Counted from the first letter of the stretch, positions 1 to 5,543 are shown. The stretch: DNA of 5,543 nt from an uncultured Collinsella sp. (GCA_900553935.1 USFK01000111.1:1-5543); one strand, 5' to 3'. The notes: generated by a model not told the origin, from the letters alone. Program-made: numbers and translations.

Positions 1-812
1 TTGCCCCAGTGGCGGCCGGCCAGCGACTTTTGCTTGTCGACGTCCTTCTTGTTGTACTTGGTGCGCACGCAATGCACCAGCAGGCGATGGTCGTTCACGC
101 CGTAGGGCGTGCAGGTGACGAGCGTCACCTTGTCGGCGCCGGGCTCGATGGTCAGTGACTCCATCTCCTCGGGCAGCACGACCTCGGAGTCCACCATCTT
201 GTAGGCGAGCGTCTTGTTCATGGTGTGCAGCAGCACCAGGTCGCCGGGCTCCAGCGAGTGGATGTCGTCGAACATGCTCAGGTTGCGCATGCCCGAGTGC
301 GCCGTGAGCACGCAATGCGTCGAGGTGCCGCCCACCGGCAGGCTCGTGCCCTCCAGGTGGCCGACGCCCGCCATGAGGACTTCTTCGCTCGTGCCGTGGT
401 AGATGGGCATGCTCACGTCGATGGAGGGGATCTCGACCCAGCTCATCATGGGGTCGCGGTCAAAGATGAGCTGCTGGGCGTAGGGCTCGATCTGGTCGGC
501 GGGAAGCTCGGTGGCCTCGCCCGCCAGCTGCTCGTTAAAGGAGCGCGCCTGGAGCAGGATGCGCTCGCGCTCCTCGGCAGACAACGCGTCCACGGTGCTG
601 GACACGGTGCTGGCTTCGAGCCGGTCCAAGATCCACGGCCAGGTCATAAGGCCCACGCCAATAAGGATGATGACGATGGTGATGAGCCGGTCGGCCCAGC
701 GCGGCAGCCGCTTGCGACGGCGCTTGGGCTTTGGTTGAGGTTTGGGCTGAGGGCTTGAGCCGCCGTTGACCGCGGCGTTATTGCTCTTCATATGTTTGGC
801 GCCCTGCACCAT
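1..812 (-). CDS. Class C (pilin-polymerising) sortase, 3' end cut by window edge
   Basis: This is a membrane-bound transpeptidase that would cleave LPXTG-type signals and join pilin subunits outside the cell. The visible 270 residues show a cytoplasmic tail rich in Pro and Lys (about 20-37), one membrane segment (about 43-62), and then the sortase barrel. Catalytic residues are visible: His172 in TAHSGM, Cys234 in TLVTCTPYGVN, and Arg243 in DHRLLV. IEIP-like 'VEIPSIDVSMPIYHGTS' (126-142) and 'GHLEGTSLPVGG' are typical of class C. The usual lid motif DPW/DPF is not obvious; EPY at 109-111 is the nearest candidate. The second, C-terminal membrane helix expected of class C enzymes would lie beyond the window. 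ATG at 812 is the start: it has GAGGAG (822-827) nine bases upstream and an in-frame stop nearby. A second ATG at 791 is possible. The presumed substrate is the pilin at 3336-5123, from which it is separated by the toxin-antitoxin-like pair. Confidence 0.95.
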   Translation of the reverse strand, partial: MVQGAKHMKSNNAAVNGGSSPQPKPQPKPKRRRKRLPRWADRLITIVIILIGVGLMTWPWILDRLEASTVSSTVDALSAEERERILLQARSFNEQLAGEATELPADQIEPYAQQLIFDRDPMMSWVEIPSIDVSMPIYHGTSEEVLMAGVGHLEGTSLPVGGTSTHCVLTAHSGMRNLSMFDDIHSLEPGDLVLLHTMNKTLAYKMVDSEVVLPEEMESLTIEPGADKVTLVTCTPYGVNDHRLLVHCVRTKYNKKDVDKQKSLAGRHWG

Positions 813-923
813 CGCCGGTCACTCCTCTACAGCTCAGGTTGTCTAAACAAATAATAGCCGATTAGCGAACTCATGCACCGGACAACGCAGCTAGGCTGCA
901 CCGTTCGGGCCACGTAACCCCAC
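813..923 (-). other. Intergenic gap before sortase; weak promoter candidate
   Basis: This is the 111-base gap between the nucleotidyltransferase stop and the sortase start. On the minus strand it holds a TATTAT box (851-856), but nothing resembling TTGACA at 16-18 bases upstream, so the promoter is weak or absent. A GCAGC/GCTGC mini-hairpin near 887-899 has only five pairs and no T-tract, so no terminator is seen between the two genes. Read-through into the sortase is therefore plausible. Confidence 0.3.
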
Positions 924-1697
924 TCAACCAATCAAGCCATATGTTGCTTTCATCGTCTCGAGCAACTGCGCCATCGTTACGCCCGCAACCCCGATCTGTT
1001 TCAGATTGACGTCGCCCACCTCGCAATCTTTAACAAACGCAAGCATATCGTCCTTCAGTTCTTCGCCCAGGTCGACACCTTCCGACTCGCCAAGCAGCTG
1101 AGCAAGCCTCAGCGCATCGCGTTTATGCTTTTTTACCTTCTTCGAATCAACGTTCTCCCCCGCTTCCCTTCTGGCTTTTAGGTCGAGATACGCCTTCGCT
1201 TTGAACGGGACAATGTATTCCGTACCCAGGACCGAAACGCCGCCTACGGTCCGAATACCCTGAAGGAACAAGCTGTAGTAAGCATCGTCCAACAAAATTG
1301 CCGAAAGACTGCTTATGTTTTCATCAATGTGAATTGGCGCCACATCAATCCCCTCACGACCCTTTAGAAAGTCGGGGCACTTCGCGAAGAGTTCGATCAT
1401 ATGGGGGTAACCCGGCCTCTTAGGCTCTGTAAACCGATAAAAACATGAGCCTTTGCCTTCGCCCCAGCCGCAGCGGTAGCCGCCATCACGCACCAAAGTC
1501 CATATAGCTTCTGCCGTCTGAGGCAACCGGTCATCGGCGACAATTACCACGTCAAAATCGTGAGTCCTCCTAAACGGAAGTCCCGCCTCCGCGAGCAAAA
1601 TGTCGCATGCCGTGCCGCCGATAAGAGCATACGATCCTGCAGCTTCTTGCATATGCTGCTGAAATTCTTGGAGACCTTCTACAGCGCTTCTTGCCAT
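924..1697 (-). CDS. AbiEii-like nucleotidyltransferase-fold protein (putative toxin)
   Basis: This 257-residue protein has the DNA polymerase beta-type nucleotidyltransferase signature. It shows GGT at 27-29, then RRTHDFD at 43-49 supplying the metal-binding pair Asp47 and Asp49, and a probable third carboxylate, Glu102, in 'HMIELF'. A later Lys/Arg-rich segment, FKAKAYLDLKAR (165-176) followed by HKRDALRLAQLL (191-202), resembles the conserved K...D block of AbiEii/AbiGii proteins. In that family the protein transfers nucleotides to RNA targets and stops growth unless held by its partner; applying this here is inference. The start at 1697 is supported by AAGGA (1704-1708) with six-base spacing. 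It overlaps the preceding gene by 19 bases, so the two are translationally coupled. It is not a canonical AbiEii by sequence, and a domesticated or non-toxic nucleotidyltransferase remains possible. Confidence 0.75.
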   Translation of the reverse strand: MARSAVEGLQEFQQHMQEAAGSYALIGGTACDILLAEAGLPFRRTHDFDVVIVADDRLPQTAEAIWTLVRDGGYRCGWGEGKGSCFYRFTEPKRPGYPHMIELFAKCPDFLKGREGIDVAPIHIDENISSLSAILLDDAYYSLFLQGIRTVGGVSVLGTEYIVPFKAKAYLDLKARREAGENVDSKKVKKHKRDALRLAQLLGESEGVDLGEELKDDMLAFVKDCEVGDVNLKQIGVAGVTMAQLLETMKATYGLIG

Positions 1698-2647
1698 GGA
1701 TATTCCTTTCCAAACATGCGATCGACTTCGAGCTGAATTCGCTCATCGTCGATTGCCGCCAAAGATAGCGCAAGCGAAATGTTGTCGACACGGGAGGAGT
1801 CGGCAAACACGGGTGCATAGCGCCACACTTGAATCATCGCCGTTTCGTTATCCGGCAACTCCCCGTTTGCGACTTCGAGGTCGCACAGTTGACGCCATGT
1901 ACTTCTTAAGACGGCCTTTTGTTCCATGCCCGGTGCAGCGAGCATCGAACGCGCAGCGAGCGCTGTCTCCCCGGCGTCAACAAGATAGTCGATCTGCGGC
2001 GTCTTCCTTGCAAAAAAGACCTTCGAGACAGGCGAGGAGAGCTCTGCCATGTGCTCGCTGAGCAGAAGATCAACGGCAACAGGGAACACGACGACACGTC
2101 GCTCGCGACGCTCGCGCCTCGCGAGCCCCCTGTCAACAAGCTCGGTTATGGCCTCACTCGCGCGGCTTGCCGAAATCCCAAGCGCACGACAAAGGTCATA
2201 GGGGCGATATGGCTCCTGGGCTGCTCCCCAGATTGCGGCAGCCTGTGCGTTGGGTGACATCTTGGTCGAATGATTGCGGAACCGGACACTGCCCCTCTCC
2301 GTGCAGGCCGTGCCCATAAATGGAAGAAAAGCCTGTCTGCCGGGGCAAACAAAGGGAATCCCTTGTGCGACCAATGCTTTGCGCTGACGCGCATCGGCAT
2401 CAGGAAACGAAACGACAACAGGAGTCTCCGCACGCAAGGCTAGCTGACTATAGACCCTCTTAGCCTCGGGAAGCCCGACGTCAGTAGGCAAACTTGCAAG
2501 CAAAAACGAAAAACCGTTTGCGTCAACAGCGCGGACCTCAATCGCCCGCAGATACAGCGGCAAGCGTGCGGATCCAGGCCAAGCTCTGGCCTTGGCGGAG
2601 AGGCCCAGTGCTTCTTGTAAGTAGATTAGCGCTTCGTTCATTTCCAT
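1679..2647 (-). CDS. Winged-helix protein, AbiEi-like putative antitoxin/autoregulator
   Basis: This 322-residue protein is encoded just upstream of, and overlapping, the nucleotidyltransferase. A MarR-like winged helix-turn-helix lies in the middle (about 131-188): a helical stretch from SPNAQAA, the HTH around YDLCRALGISASRASEAI, and a very basic wing RRERRERRVVVF. The N-terminal 130 residues contain a restriction-endonuclease-like alternation of strands and helices ('ETPVVVSFPDA', 'GIPFVCPGRQAFLPF'), but I cannot name a domain. The C-terminal 130 residues end in 'VDNISLALSLAAIDDERIQLEVDRMF', probably the partner-facing part. Gene order matches type IV AbiE systems (antitoxin first, then toxin), but the protein is longer than usual AbiEi (about 200 residues) and its HTH is not N-terminal. 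The start is ATG 2647 or 2641; both lack a good Shine-Dalgarno. The frame stays open to 2728, but those upstream codons overlap the promoter. A plain transcriptional regulator is the alternative. Confidence 0.7.
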   Translation of the reverse strand: MEMNEALIYLQEALGLSAKARAWPGSARLPLYLRAIEVRAVDANGFSFLLASLPTDVGLPEAKRVYSQLALRAETPVVVSFPDADARQRKALVAQGIPFVCPGRQAFLPFMGTACTERGSVRFRNHSTKMSPNAQAAAIWGAAQEPYRPYDLCRALGISASRASEAITELVDRGLARRERRERRVVVFPVAVDLLLSEHMAELSSPVSKVFFARKTPQIDYLVDAGETALAARSMLAAPGMEQKAVLRSTWRQLCDLEVANGELPDNETAMIQVWRYAPVFADSSRVDNISLALSLAAIDDERIQLEVDRMFGKEYPWQEAL

Positions 2648-2659
2648 TGTTTTCGTTCG

Positions 2660-2711
2660 ATTCCAGTATATATTGGAATTATACATAATTTTCGGAATTA
2701 ACGAGATTCCG
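2660..2711 (-). promoter_or_regulatory. Promoter and operator of the wHTH/nucleotidyltransferase unit
   Basis: A perfect TATAAT box lies on the minus strand at 2678-2683, which would place transcription start near 2671 and leave a leader of about 25 bases; no clear -35 is visible. Overlapping the expected start point is a 20-bp palindrome (2660-2679, ATTCCA...TGGAAT, nine of ten pairs matching). A second inverted repeat, CGGAAT-7-ATTCCG (2693-2711), covers the -35 zone. GGAATTA occurs at 2675 and 2694, 19 bases apart, about two helical turns. The placement suits repression by the adjacent winged-helix protein; that link is inference. Confidence 0.6.
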
Positions 2712-2746
2712 TTCGCGCCTAAACCCATATTTGAGTTTTCAAAATG

Positions 2747-2772
2747 TCCCGAATCGGCGGGGCGATTCGGGA
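2747..2772. repeat. 26-bp perfect inverted repeat (10-bp arms)
   Basis: TCCCGAATCG and CGATTCGGGA flank a six-base GCGGGG loop with no mismatch. It stands about 75 bases upstream of the toxin-antitoxin promoter and directly abuts a TACAAT box on the plus strand (2773-2778). It has no adjacent T-tract on either strand, so it is a poor terminator. It could be a regulator-binding site or a stem in an RNA. Confidence 0.6.
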
Positions 2773-2876
2773 TACAATGTCTGTAGGAAACGACGCACCC
2801 CGCGTAAATGTACGAGAGCGCGGGCAGCCTAGTTTTCTGGTTTTGTTAAATGCCCGGGCTCCGAACCCCGGGCATT
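2773..2876 (+). other. Possible short plus-strand transcript with 13-codon ORF
   Basis: Immediately after the inverted repeat come TACAAT (2773-2778, a possible -10 with no matching -35), a CCCGCG/CGCGGG hairpin (about 2799-2824), and a 13-codon frame at 2808-2849 encoding MYESAGSLVFWFC. Its stop codon touches the 10-bp hairpin at 2849-2876. This layout resembles a small RNA or a leader-peptide/attenuator unit, but no Shine-Dalgarno and no downstream plus-strand gene are visible. It is a speculative call. Confidence 0.2.
2849..2876. terminator. Strong GC hairpin, possible bidirectional terminator
   Basis: AATGCCCGGG (2849-2858) pairs perfectly with CCCGGGCATT (2867-2876) around an eight-base loop. 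On the plus strand it is followed by CTTATTTG, a modest T-rich tail. On the minus strand it sits one base after the stop codon of the 50-residue ORF but runs into TAACAAAA, a poor tail. The tRNA T-arm resemblance of the loop (GGTTCGGAGCC) is coincidental, since no other tRNA part is present. Confidence 0.55.
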
Positions 2877-2877
2877 C

Positions 2878-3030
2878 TTATTTGCGCTTGTTGCGGCGCA
2901 AATGCCTTCTACCGTCCGCACCGCGCGTGCGCCTACGGACCTTAAACCGAACTTCATACGAGTCAAGAAACGCGATGACGAACGAGCCCACCGCAGCGAG
3001 GGCGGCGAGCGCGTTAAGGAATTTCAGCAA
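2878..3030 (-). CDS. Possible 50-residue single-pass membrane peptide
   Basis: I do not recognise a family. The frame starts with TTG at 3030, preceded by a full GGAGG (3038-3042) at seven-base spacing, and ends in TAA one base before a strong hairpin. The product would begin LLKFLNALAALAAVGSFVIAFL (about residues 1-22, one hydrophobic helix) and finish with a very basic tail (KVRRRTRG...RRHLRRNKRK), so the tail would stay in the cytoplasm. The same frame is open upstream with an ATG at 3168 (96 residues), but that start lacks a ribosome site. Being short, basic and unmatched to a known family, it could also be an accidental frame. It lies between the pilin terminator and the wHTH promoter, on the same strand as both. 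Confidence 0.35.
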   Translation of the reverse strand: MLKFLNALAALAAVGSFVIAFLDSYEVRFKVRRRTRGADGRRHLRRNKRK

Positions 3031-3196
3031 TTGGGGACCTCCGATCGAGTCGTCGGCCGCCCGCGCACGGGATGCGTCGCAAAGCCATTTTACTGCGAGC
3101 GTATGCACCCACAGCTGGTAAACGCAATAATTGCAAACATCTGTTCGACTTTCATATGCTTGATCCATCGGGCAATGGAGCCTGGCTGTGTTACCC

Positions 3197-3240
3197 AAAA
3201 AGAACGGGGCAGACACCAGTGCGGAGTCTGCCCCGAAAAG
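3197..3240 (-). terminator. Intrinsic terminator downstream of pilin gene
   Basis: On the minus strand CGGGGCAGAC pairs perfectly with GTCTGCCCCG (arms 3226-3235 and 3205-3214, eleven-base loop) and is followed by TTCTTTTT (3197-3204). This lies about 100 bases after the pilin stop codon and should end the pilin transcript, which separates it from the toxin-antitoxin pair and the sortase. Confidence 0.85.
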
Positions 3241-3335
3241 AGAATGGCAAAGCAAGAACGTGGATGGACGAGAAAAGTGTCCGCAAGTCTCATGGCCATC
3301 GCATCCCACCTGCCAAAGGGATGGGTGAGAGAGCG

Positions 3336-5123
3336 TTACTCCTGCTCGGACTCCTCAGCCTGCTTACGGCTGCGGATAAGGTGCGCCACGCCGATGCACA
3401 GAACCGCGCCACCAACGATCCAAGTGAAAGTCACGCCGTTAAGGCCGGTGAGCGGGAGGTTGGAGCCCTTCTTATCGGTGACGGTGAGGTGCACCATGCC
3501 GTTAGTGGCGTTGTCGGCCTTAACGAGCCCCTTATTATCTCCGTCATTTACCTCAACCACAGGGTTGACCACTTCAGTGCTGCTCTCAGAAAGATTGCCA
3601 CGCGTAATGGTGAACGTGATGCCTTTGTTACCATGAGAGTTATCGTAGCCGGGTGCGGGCGTAACCTCAGTGAGGACATAAGTGCCCTCATCGAGACCGA
3701 TGACGTTAATCTTGCCCTCTTCGTTCGTGGTGAGCTTGGCATCCTTGGCGTTCGCCTGCTTTACTCCGTTAGCATCAATGTACTTATCCTCGACAGTGTC
3801 GCCGTTCTTTTCCTGAAGCTTAAACACAACCCCAGAGAGCTTCTTAGGAGTTTCCTCATTACCAACCTTGGTGACGTCAATGCCGTAGGTGTAATCGTAG
3901 GCAGGGTGCTCGACGGTGGTGCCGGTGCCGGTGCCGACAGCATGCGGGTTATTGGAATAGGTCAGAGTGACGCTGTTCTTTTGACCTTTGCCGAGCATGT
4001 CGACGCCAACCTTCGTGGAGTCAAGCTTTGCCTTATAGTTCACATAGACCTTTGAGCTGCCATCAACGTTAATGACTGCGCCCTCGGTGCCATCTTGTTT
4101 TTTCACATGGGCATTTTTCAGATTTGAGAACGAAACCACAAGTTTGCCATCTTCATACTTTTTGTTATAGCTACCCGGATGAACAACCTGATTGCCAATC
4201 TTAACCTCGACAACGGGATCATTGCCGTTAAGCTCGGGCACCATCGTAGAAGGCAGGTTATCGGTGAAGGTATAGCTGTACTCTTTATAAGTATTGATAT
4301 TGCTGGCCACGGTACCTGCAAGCTGATACTCAACCAGCTGATCGGATGCAGAGTCCGCAACCCTATTGGGCGCCGTAAAGACATCTCGAGAAGAGCCCTC
4401 GGGAACAACTTTGCTCGAATCCACAAAGCTGCCGTTATTGTCGTCCTTAACGGCCTTGGTCACGTTGGGGACATCCTTTTTGGAATCAACATTCACGTCT
4501 TCGCCACCAACGACGGCAAAGATTGGCGAGGTATAGGCGTCGGTATTGCCGTTGGCCAAATCGCTTGACATGGTCGAACCAACACTTGCAGTCACAAAGA
4601 GCCAATAGCCAGTGTCCAAAGCCTTAAAGGCTCCCTTGCTGGAATCGCTTGGGTTTGTCCAGGTTAGAGTCGAGCCCTCAAGCGCGGCAGCAATCTTATC
4701 CAACGTGGAGCCAGCGTCAACCTTGGCAGTCTGACCAACTTTAACACCGGCATTATCGTTAATGTACTTGGCCCAAGCCTGAGCGCCTGCATCCGCAGCA
4801 GGAGCTCCCTCGACGCCAGCAAATGCACCAGTCACAACATTCATAACTTCAGGCGATGCCCAATTAATATCAGAAAGAGTCTTATCGCCTGACCAGGTAC
4901 TTCCATCCTTATCCTGCGTGACCTTAGCCCTGAAAATCTGGATACCCTTAAAGGTTGTATCCGTGTAGATATCCTCCTTGATCGTCACGTTGCCGTCCGG
5001 GGCCACCATCGGCTTACCCGCAGCAAACGCCATGGTCACCGGGGCCATCACGCCACCGAAGCTCAGGGCTGCTGTGAGGCCTGCCGTTACTGCCAGGCGT
5101 GCGATGTTCTTGCTCATGCTCAT
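3336..5123 (-). CDS. LPXTG-anchored major pilin (SpaA-type, isopeptide domains)
   Basis: This 595-residue secreted subunit would form the pilus shaft. It has a Sec signal peptide (1-34, cleavage near AFA|AG) and an N-terminal pilin domain (about 45-205). The likely pilin motif is 'VNVDSKKDVPNVTK' (210-223), where Lys215 or Lys216 replaces the VYPK lysine. A D2-type isopeptide domain follows (about 220-392, with 'EYSYTFTDNL' and the ending 'SVTLTYSNNP'), then a CnaB domain (about 411-520). In CnaB, Lys419, Glu486 and Asn520 are the expected isopeptide triad, and the E-box YVLTEVTPAPGY spans 482-493. The sorting signal is LPLTG (556-560), then a membrane helix (about 563-583) and RSRK. Start choice: ATG 5123 has GGAGG (5132-5136) eight bases upstream; the open frame extends to 5189, but that would place 22 charged residues before the signal peptide. 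It lies 108 bases after the surface-protein stop and probably shares its transcript. Confidence 0.95.
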   Translation of the reverse strand: MSMSKNIARLAVTAGLTAALSFGGVMAPVTMAFAAGKPMVAPDGNVTIKEDIYTDTTFKGIQIFRAKVTQDKDGSTWSGDKTLSDINWASPEVMNVVTGAFAGVEGAPAADAGAQAWAKYINDNAGVKVGQTAKVDAGSTLDKIAAALEGSTLTWTNPSDSSKGAFKALDTGYWLFVTASVGSTMSSDLANGNTDAYTSPIFAVVGGEDVNVDSKKDVPNVTKAVKDDNNGSFVDSSKVVPEGSSRDVFTAPNRVADSASDQLVEYQLAGTVASNINTYKEYSYTFTDNLPSTMVPELNGNDPVVEVKIGNQVVHPGSYNKKYEDGKLVVSFSNLKNAHVKKQDGTEGAVINVDGSSKVYVNYKAKLDSTKVGVDMLGKGQKNSVTLTYSNNPHAVGTGTGTTVEHPAYDYTYGIDVTKVGNEETPKKLSGVVFKLQEKNGDTVEDKYIDANGVKQANAKDAKLTTNEEGKINVIGLDEGTYVLTEVTPAPGYDNSHGNKGITFTITRGNLSESSTEVVNPVVEVNDGDNKGLVKADNATNGMVHLTVTDKKGSNLPLTGLNGVTFTWIVGGAVLCIGVAHLIRSRKQAEESEQE

Positions 5124-5231
5124 CTTCTTTTCCTCCGTTTTCCGGTTGGTTCTCATTCGATCGGTCATCATCTGTCTGTGTCTTAGCATCTACTTCGCTA
5201 CGTCTCGCCCCGCTCTCTGTGGGGCTGCCAG
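5124..5231 (-). other. Spacer between surface protein and pilin, small hairpin
   Basis: The 108-base gap has no convincing promoter on the minus strand. A five-pair GCCCC/GGGGC hairpin (5207-5211 with 5221-5225) lies just after the upstream stop and lacks a T-tract. It might stabilise or process a shared mRNA rather than end it. The pilin ribosome site GGAGG is at 5132-5136. Confidence 0.3.
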
Positions 5232-5488
5232 CTACTCTTTATGGCTGCCACCTCCCCGCTTGACCAGGAGCGCGACCACGATGAGCGCGGCTCCGGCGAC
5301 CGCTGCGGCGGCCGCGGCGTACATTGCCATATCGCCAGTCGAGGGCATAAAACCTCCGGTGGTAATGCTAGGTGGTGTGCCGGTGGGCGTGTTGATGAGC
5401 GACGCCTCCAGGCTGCCCGTCGACCCGTCCGCGCTGTCGGCGCGCAGGGGCGACTCGGCCGTGATGGTGAGCTTGGGCTTGGCGGCGG
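5232..5488 (-). CDS. C-terminal end of sortase-anchored surface protein (probable ancillary pilin)
   Basis: Only about 85 residues are present. They contain a Thr/Ser/Gly-rich linker (PKLTITAESP ... TPTGTPPSITTGG), the sorting signal MPSTGD (MPSTG encoded at 5334-5348, an LPXTG variant with Met first), an Ala/Val-rich membrane helix, and the tail KRGGGSHKE. This is the standard cell-wall anchor layout, and the position directly before a major pilin is usual for a tip adhesin or minor pilin; its N-terminal domains are not in view. The frame cannot be extended to the window edge: it meets TGA at 5493-5495, exactly where sequence of another kind begins. The reading frame is therefore broken by a junction near 5486-5491 rather than simply cut by the edge. 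Confidence 0.8.
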
Positions 5489-5543
5489 TCCTTCATCCGC
5501 CGCCTGCCGCAGGGCTACAACACGATGGTGACGAGCGACGGCG
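5489..5543 (+). CDS. Fragment of ABC exporter ATP-binding domain
   Basis: The last 55 bases read SFIRRLPQGYNTMVTSDG on the plus strand. This is the segment between the Q-loop and the LSxGQ signature of type IV ABC exporters (MsbA/LmrA-like), where 'FI..LPeGYdT.v...G' is strongly conserved. Only 18 codons are present; the preceding codons (CGG CGG) do not continue the family, which usually has Asn/Ala/Asp residues there. The signature motif would come just after the edge. It lies antisense to the surface protein and shares no transcription unit with it. It is most likely joined artificially, or by a rearrangement. Confidence 0.65.

Larger units (their letters stand above)
2729..3335. other. 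607-base region between pilin and toxin-antitoxin unit
   Basis: No large gene is supported here. Counting from the pilin side it holds the pilin terminator (3197-3240), a possible 50-residue membrane peptide (2878-3030), the 2849-2876 hairpin, a possible short plus-strand transcript and the 26-bp inverted repeat. The long plus-strand frames through 2902-3636 and 3072-4055 have no ribosome site and run antisense into the pilin, so I treat them as chance. No transposase, integrase, terminal repeats or target-site duplication is visible that would explain how the toxin-antitoxin segment arrived. Confidence 0.6.

Noticed and set aside
225..758. Plus-strand frame of 177 codons over the sortase
   Set aside because: It is antisense to a sortase with all catalytic residues, is rich in His/Arg/Ala as expected of a shadow frame, and has no ribosome site.
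2648..2728. wHTH protein start at ATG 2728, giving 349 residues
   Set aside because: The added codons cover the TATAAT box and the palindromes, so this is regulatory DNA.
2849..2876. tRNA T-arm-like GGTTCGGAGCC on the minus strand
   Set aside because: The loop lacks the conserved A58 pattern, and no acceptor, D or anticodon arm is present nearby; it is a GC hairpin.
3302..3323. CATCCC/GGGATG inverted repeat just after the pilin stop
   Set aside because: Six-base arms with a ten-base loop and no T-tract; the stronger hairpin at 3205-3235 is the terminator.
813..3335. Toxin-antitoxin segment as a defined mobile element
   Set aside because: I found no transposase, integrase, terminal inverted repeats or flanking duplications; horizontal gain is possible but unproven.
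3072..4055. Plus-strand frame of 327 codons overlapping the pilin
   Set aside because: It is antisense to a well-supported pilin, runs through the terminator region, lacks a Shine-Dalgarno and has no recognisable motif.
5124..5189. Pilin start at ATG 5189, giving 617 residues
   Set aside because: This would put 22 strongly charged residues before a standard signal peptide; ATG 5123 has a proper GGAGG at eight bases.
5241..5531. Plus-strand frame of 96 codons at the right end
   Set aside because: It is antisense to the surface-protein anchor and in a different frame from the ABC-exporter fragment it overlaps.

Overview
The window looks like chromosomal DNA from a high-GC Gram-positive bacterium. 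My best guess is a gut actinobacterium of the class Coriobacteriia (Collinsella or Olsenella type). That guess rests on gene content and style only: a class C sortase, an LPXTG-type pilin with isopeptide domains, and a mixed-GC wHTH plus nucleotidyltransferase pair. No marker gene is present.

Almost everything reads on the minus strand, so the biological order runs from high to low coordinates. First comes the C-terminal end of a cell-wall-anchored surface protein (5232 to about 5488, anchor MPSTG). Next is a complete 595-residue pilin subunit (3336-5123) with signal peptide, pilin-type lysine, a D2-type and a CnaB-type isopeptide domain, an E-box and an LPLTG anchor. A good intrinsic terminator follows at 3197-3240. 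A roughly 700-base stretch then holds a possible 50-residue membrane peptide and several hairpins. After that comes a two-gene unit resembling AbiEi/AbiEii type IV toxin-antitoxin pairs (a wHTH protein at 1679-2647 and a nucleotidyltransferase-fold protein at 924-1697, overlapping by 19 bases). Last is a class C sortase (1-812), cut by the left edge.

The surface protein, pilin and sortase form a recognisable pilus-assembly set: the sortase would join pilin subunits through the pilin-motif lysine and the LPXTG threonine. The toxin-antitoxin-like pair is unrelated to pilus building and lies between the pilin and its presumed polymerase. Its promoter region carries a near-perfect 20-bp palindrome and further GGAAT/ATTCC elements placed over the -10/start region, as expected for autorepression.

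The last 55 bases do not belong with the rest. On the plus strand they encode a typical ABC-exporter segment (FIRRLPQGYNTMV) that runs head-on into the surface-protein gene at an 8-bp inverted repeat. This is most simply a chimeric contig end, less likely a real rearrangement.
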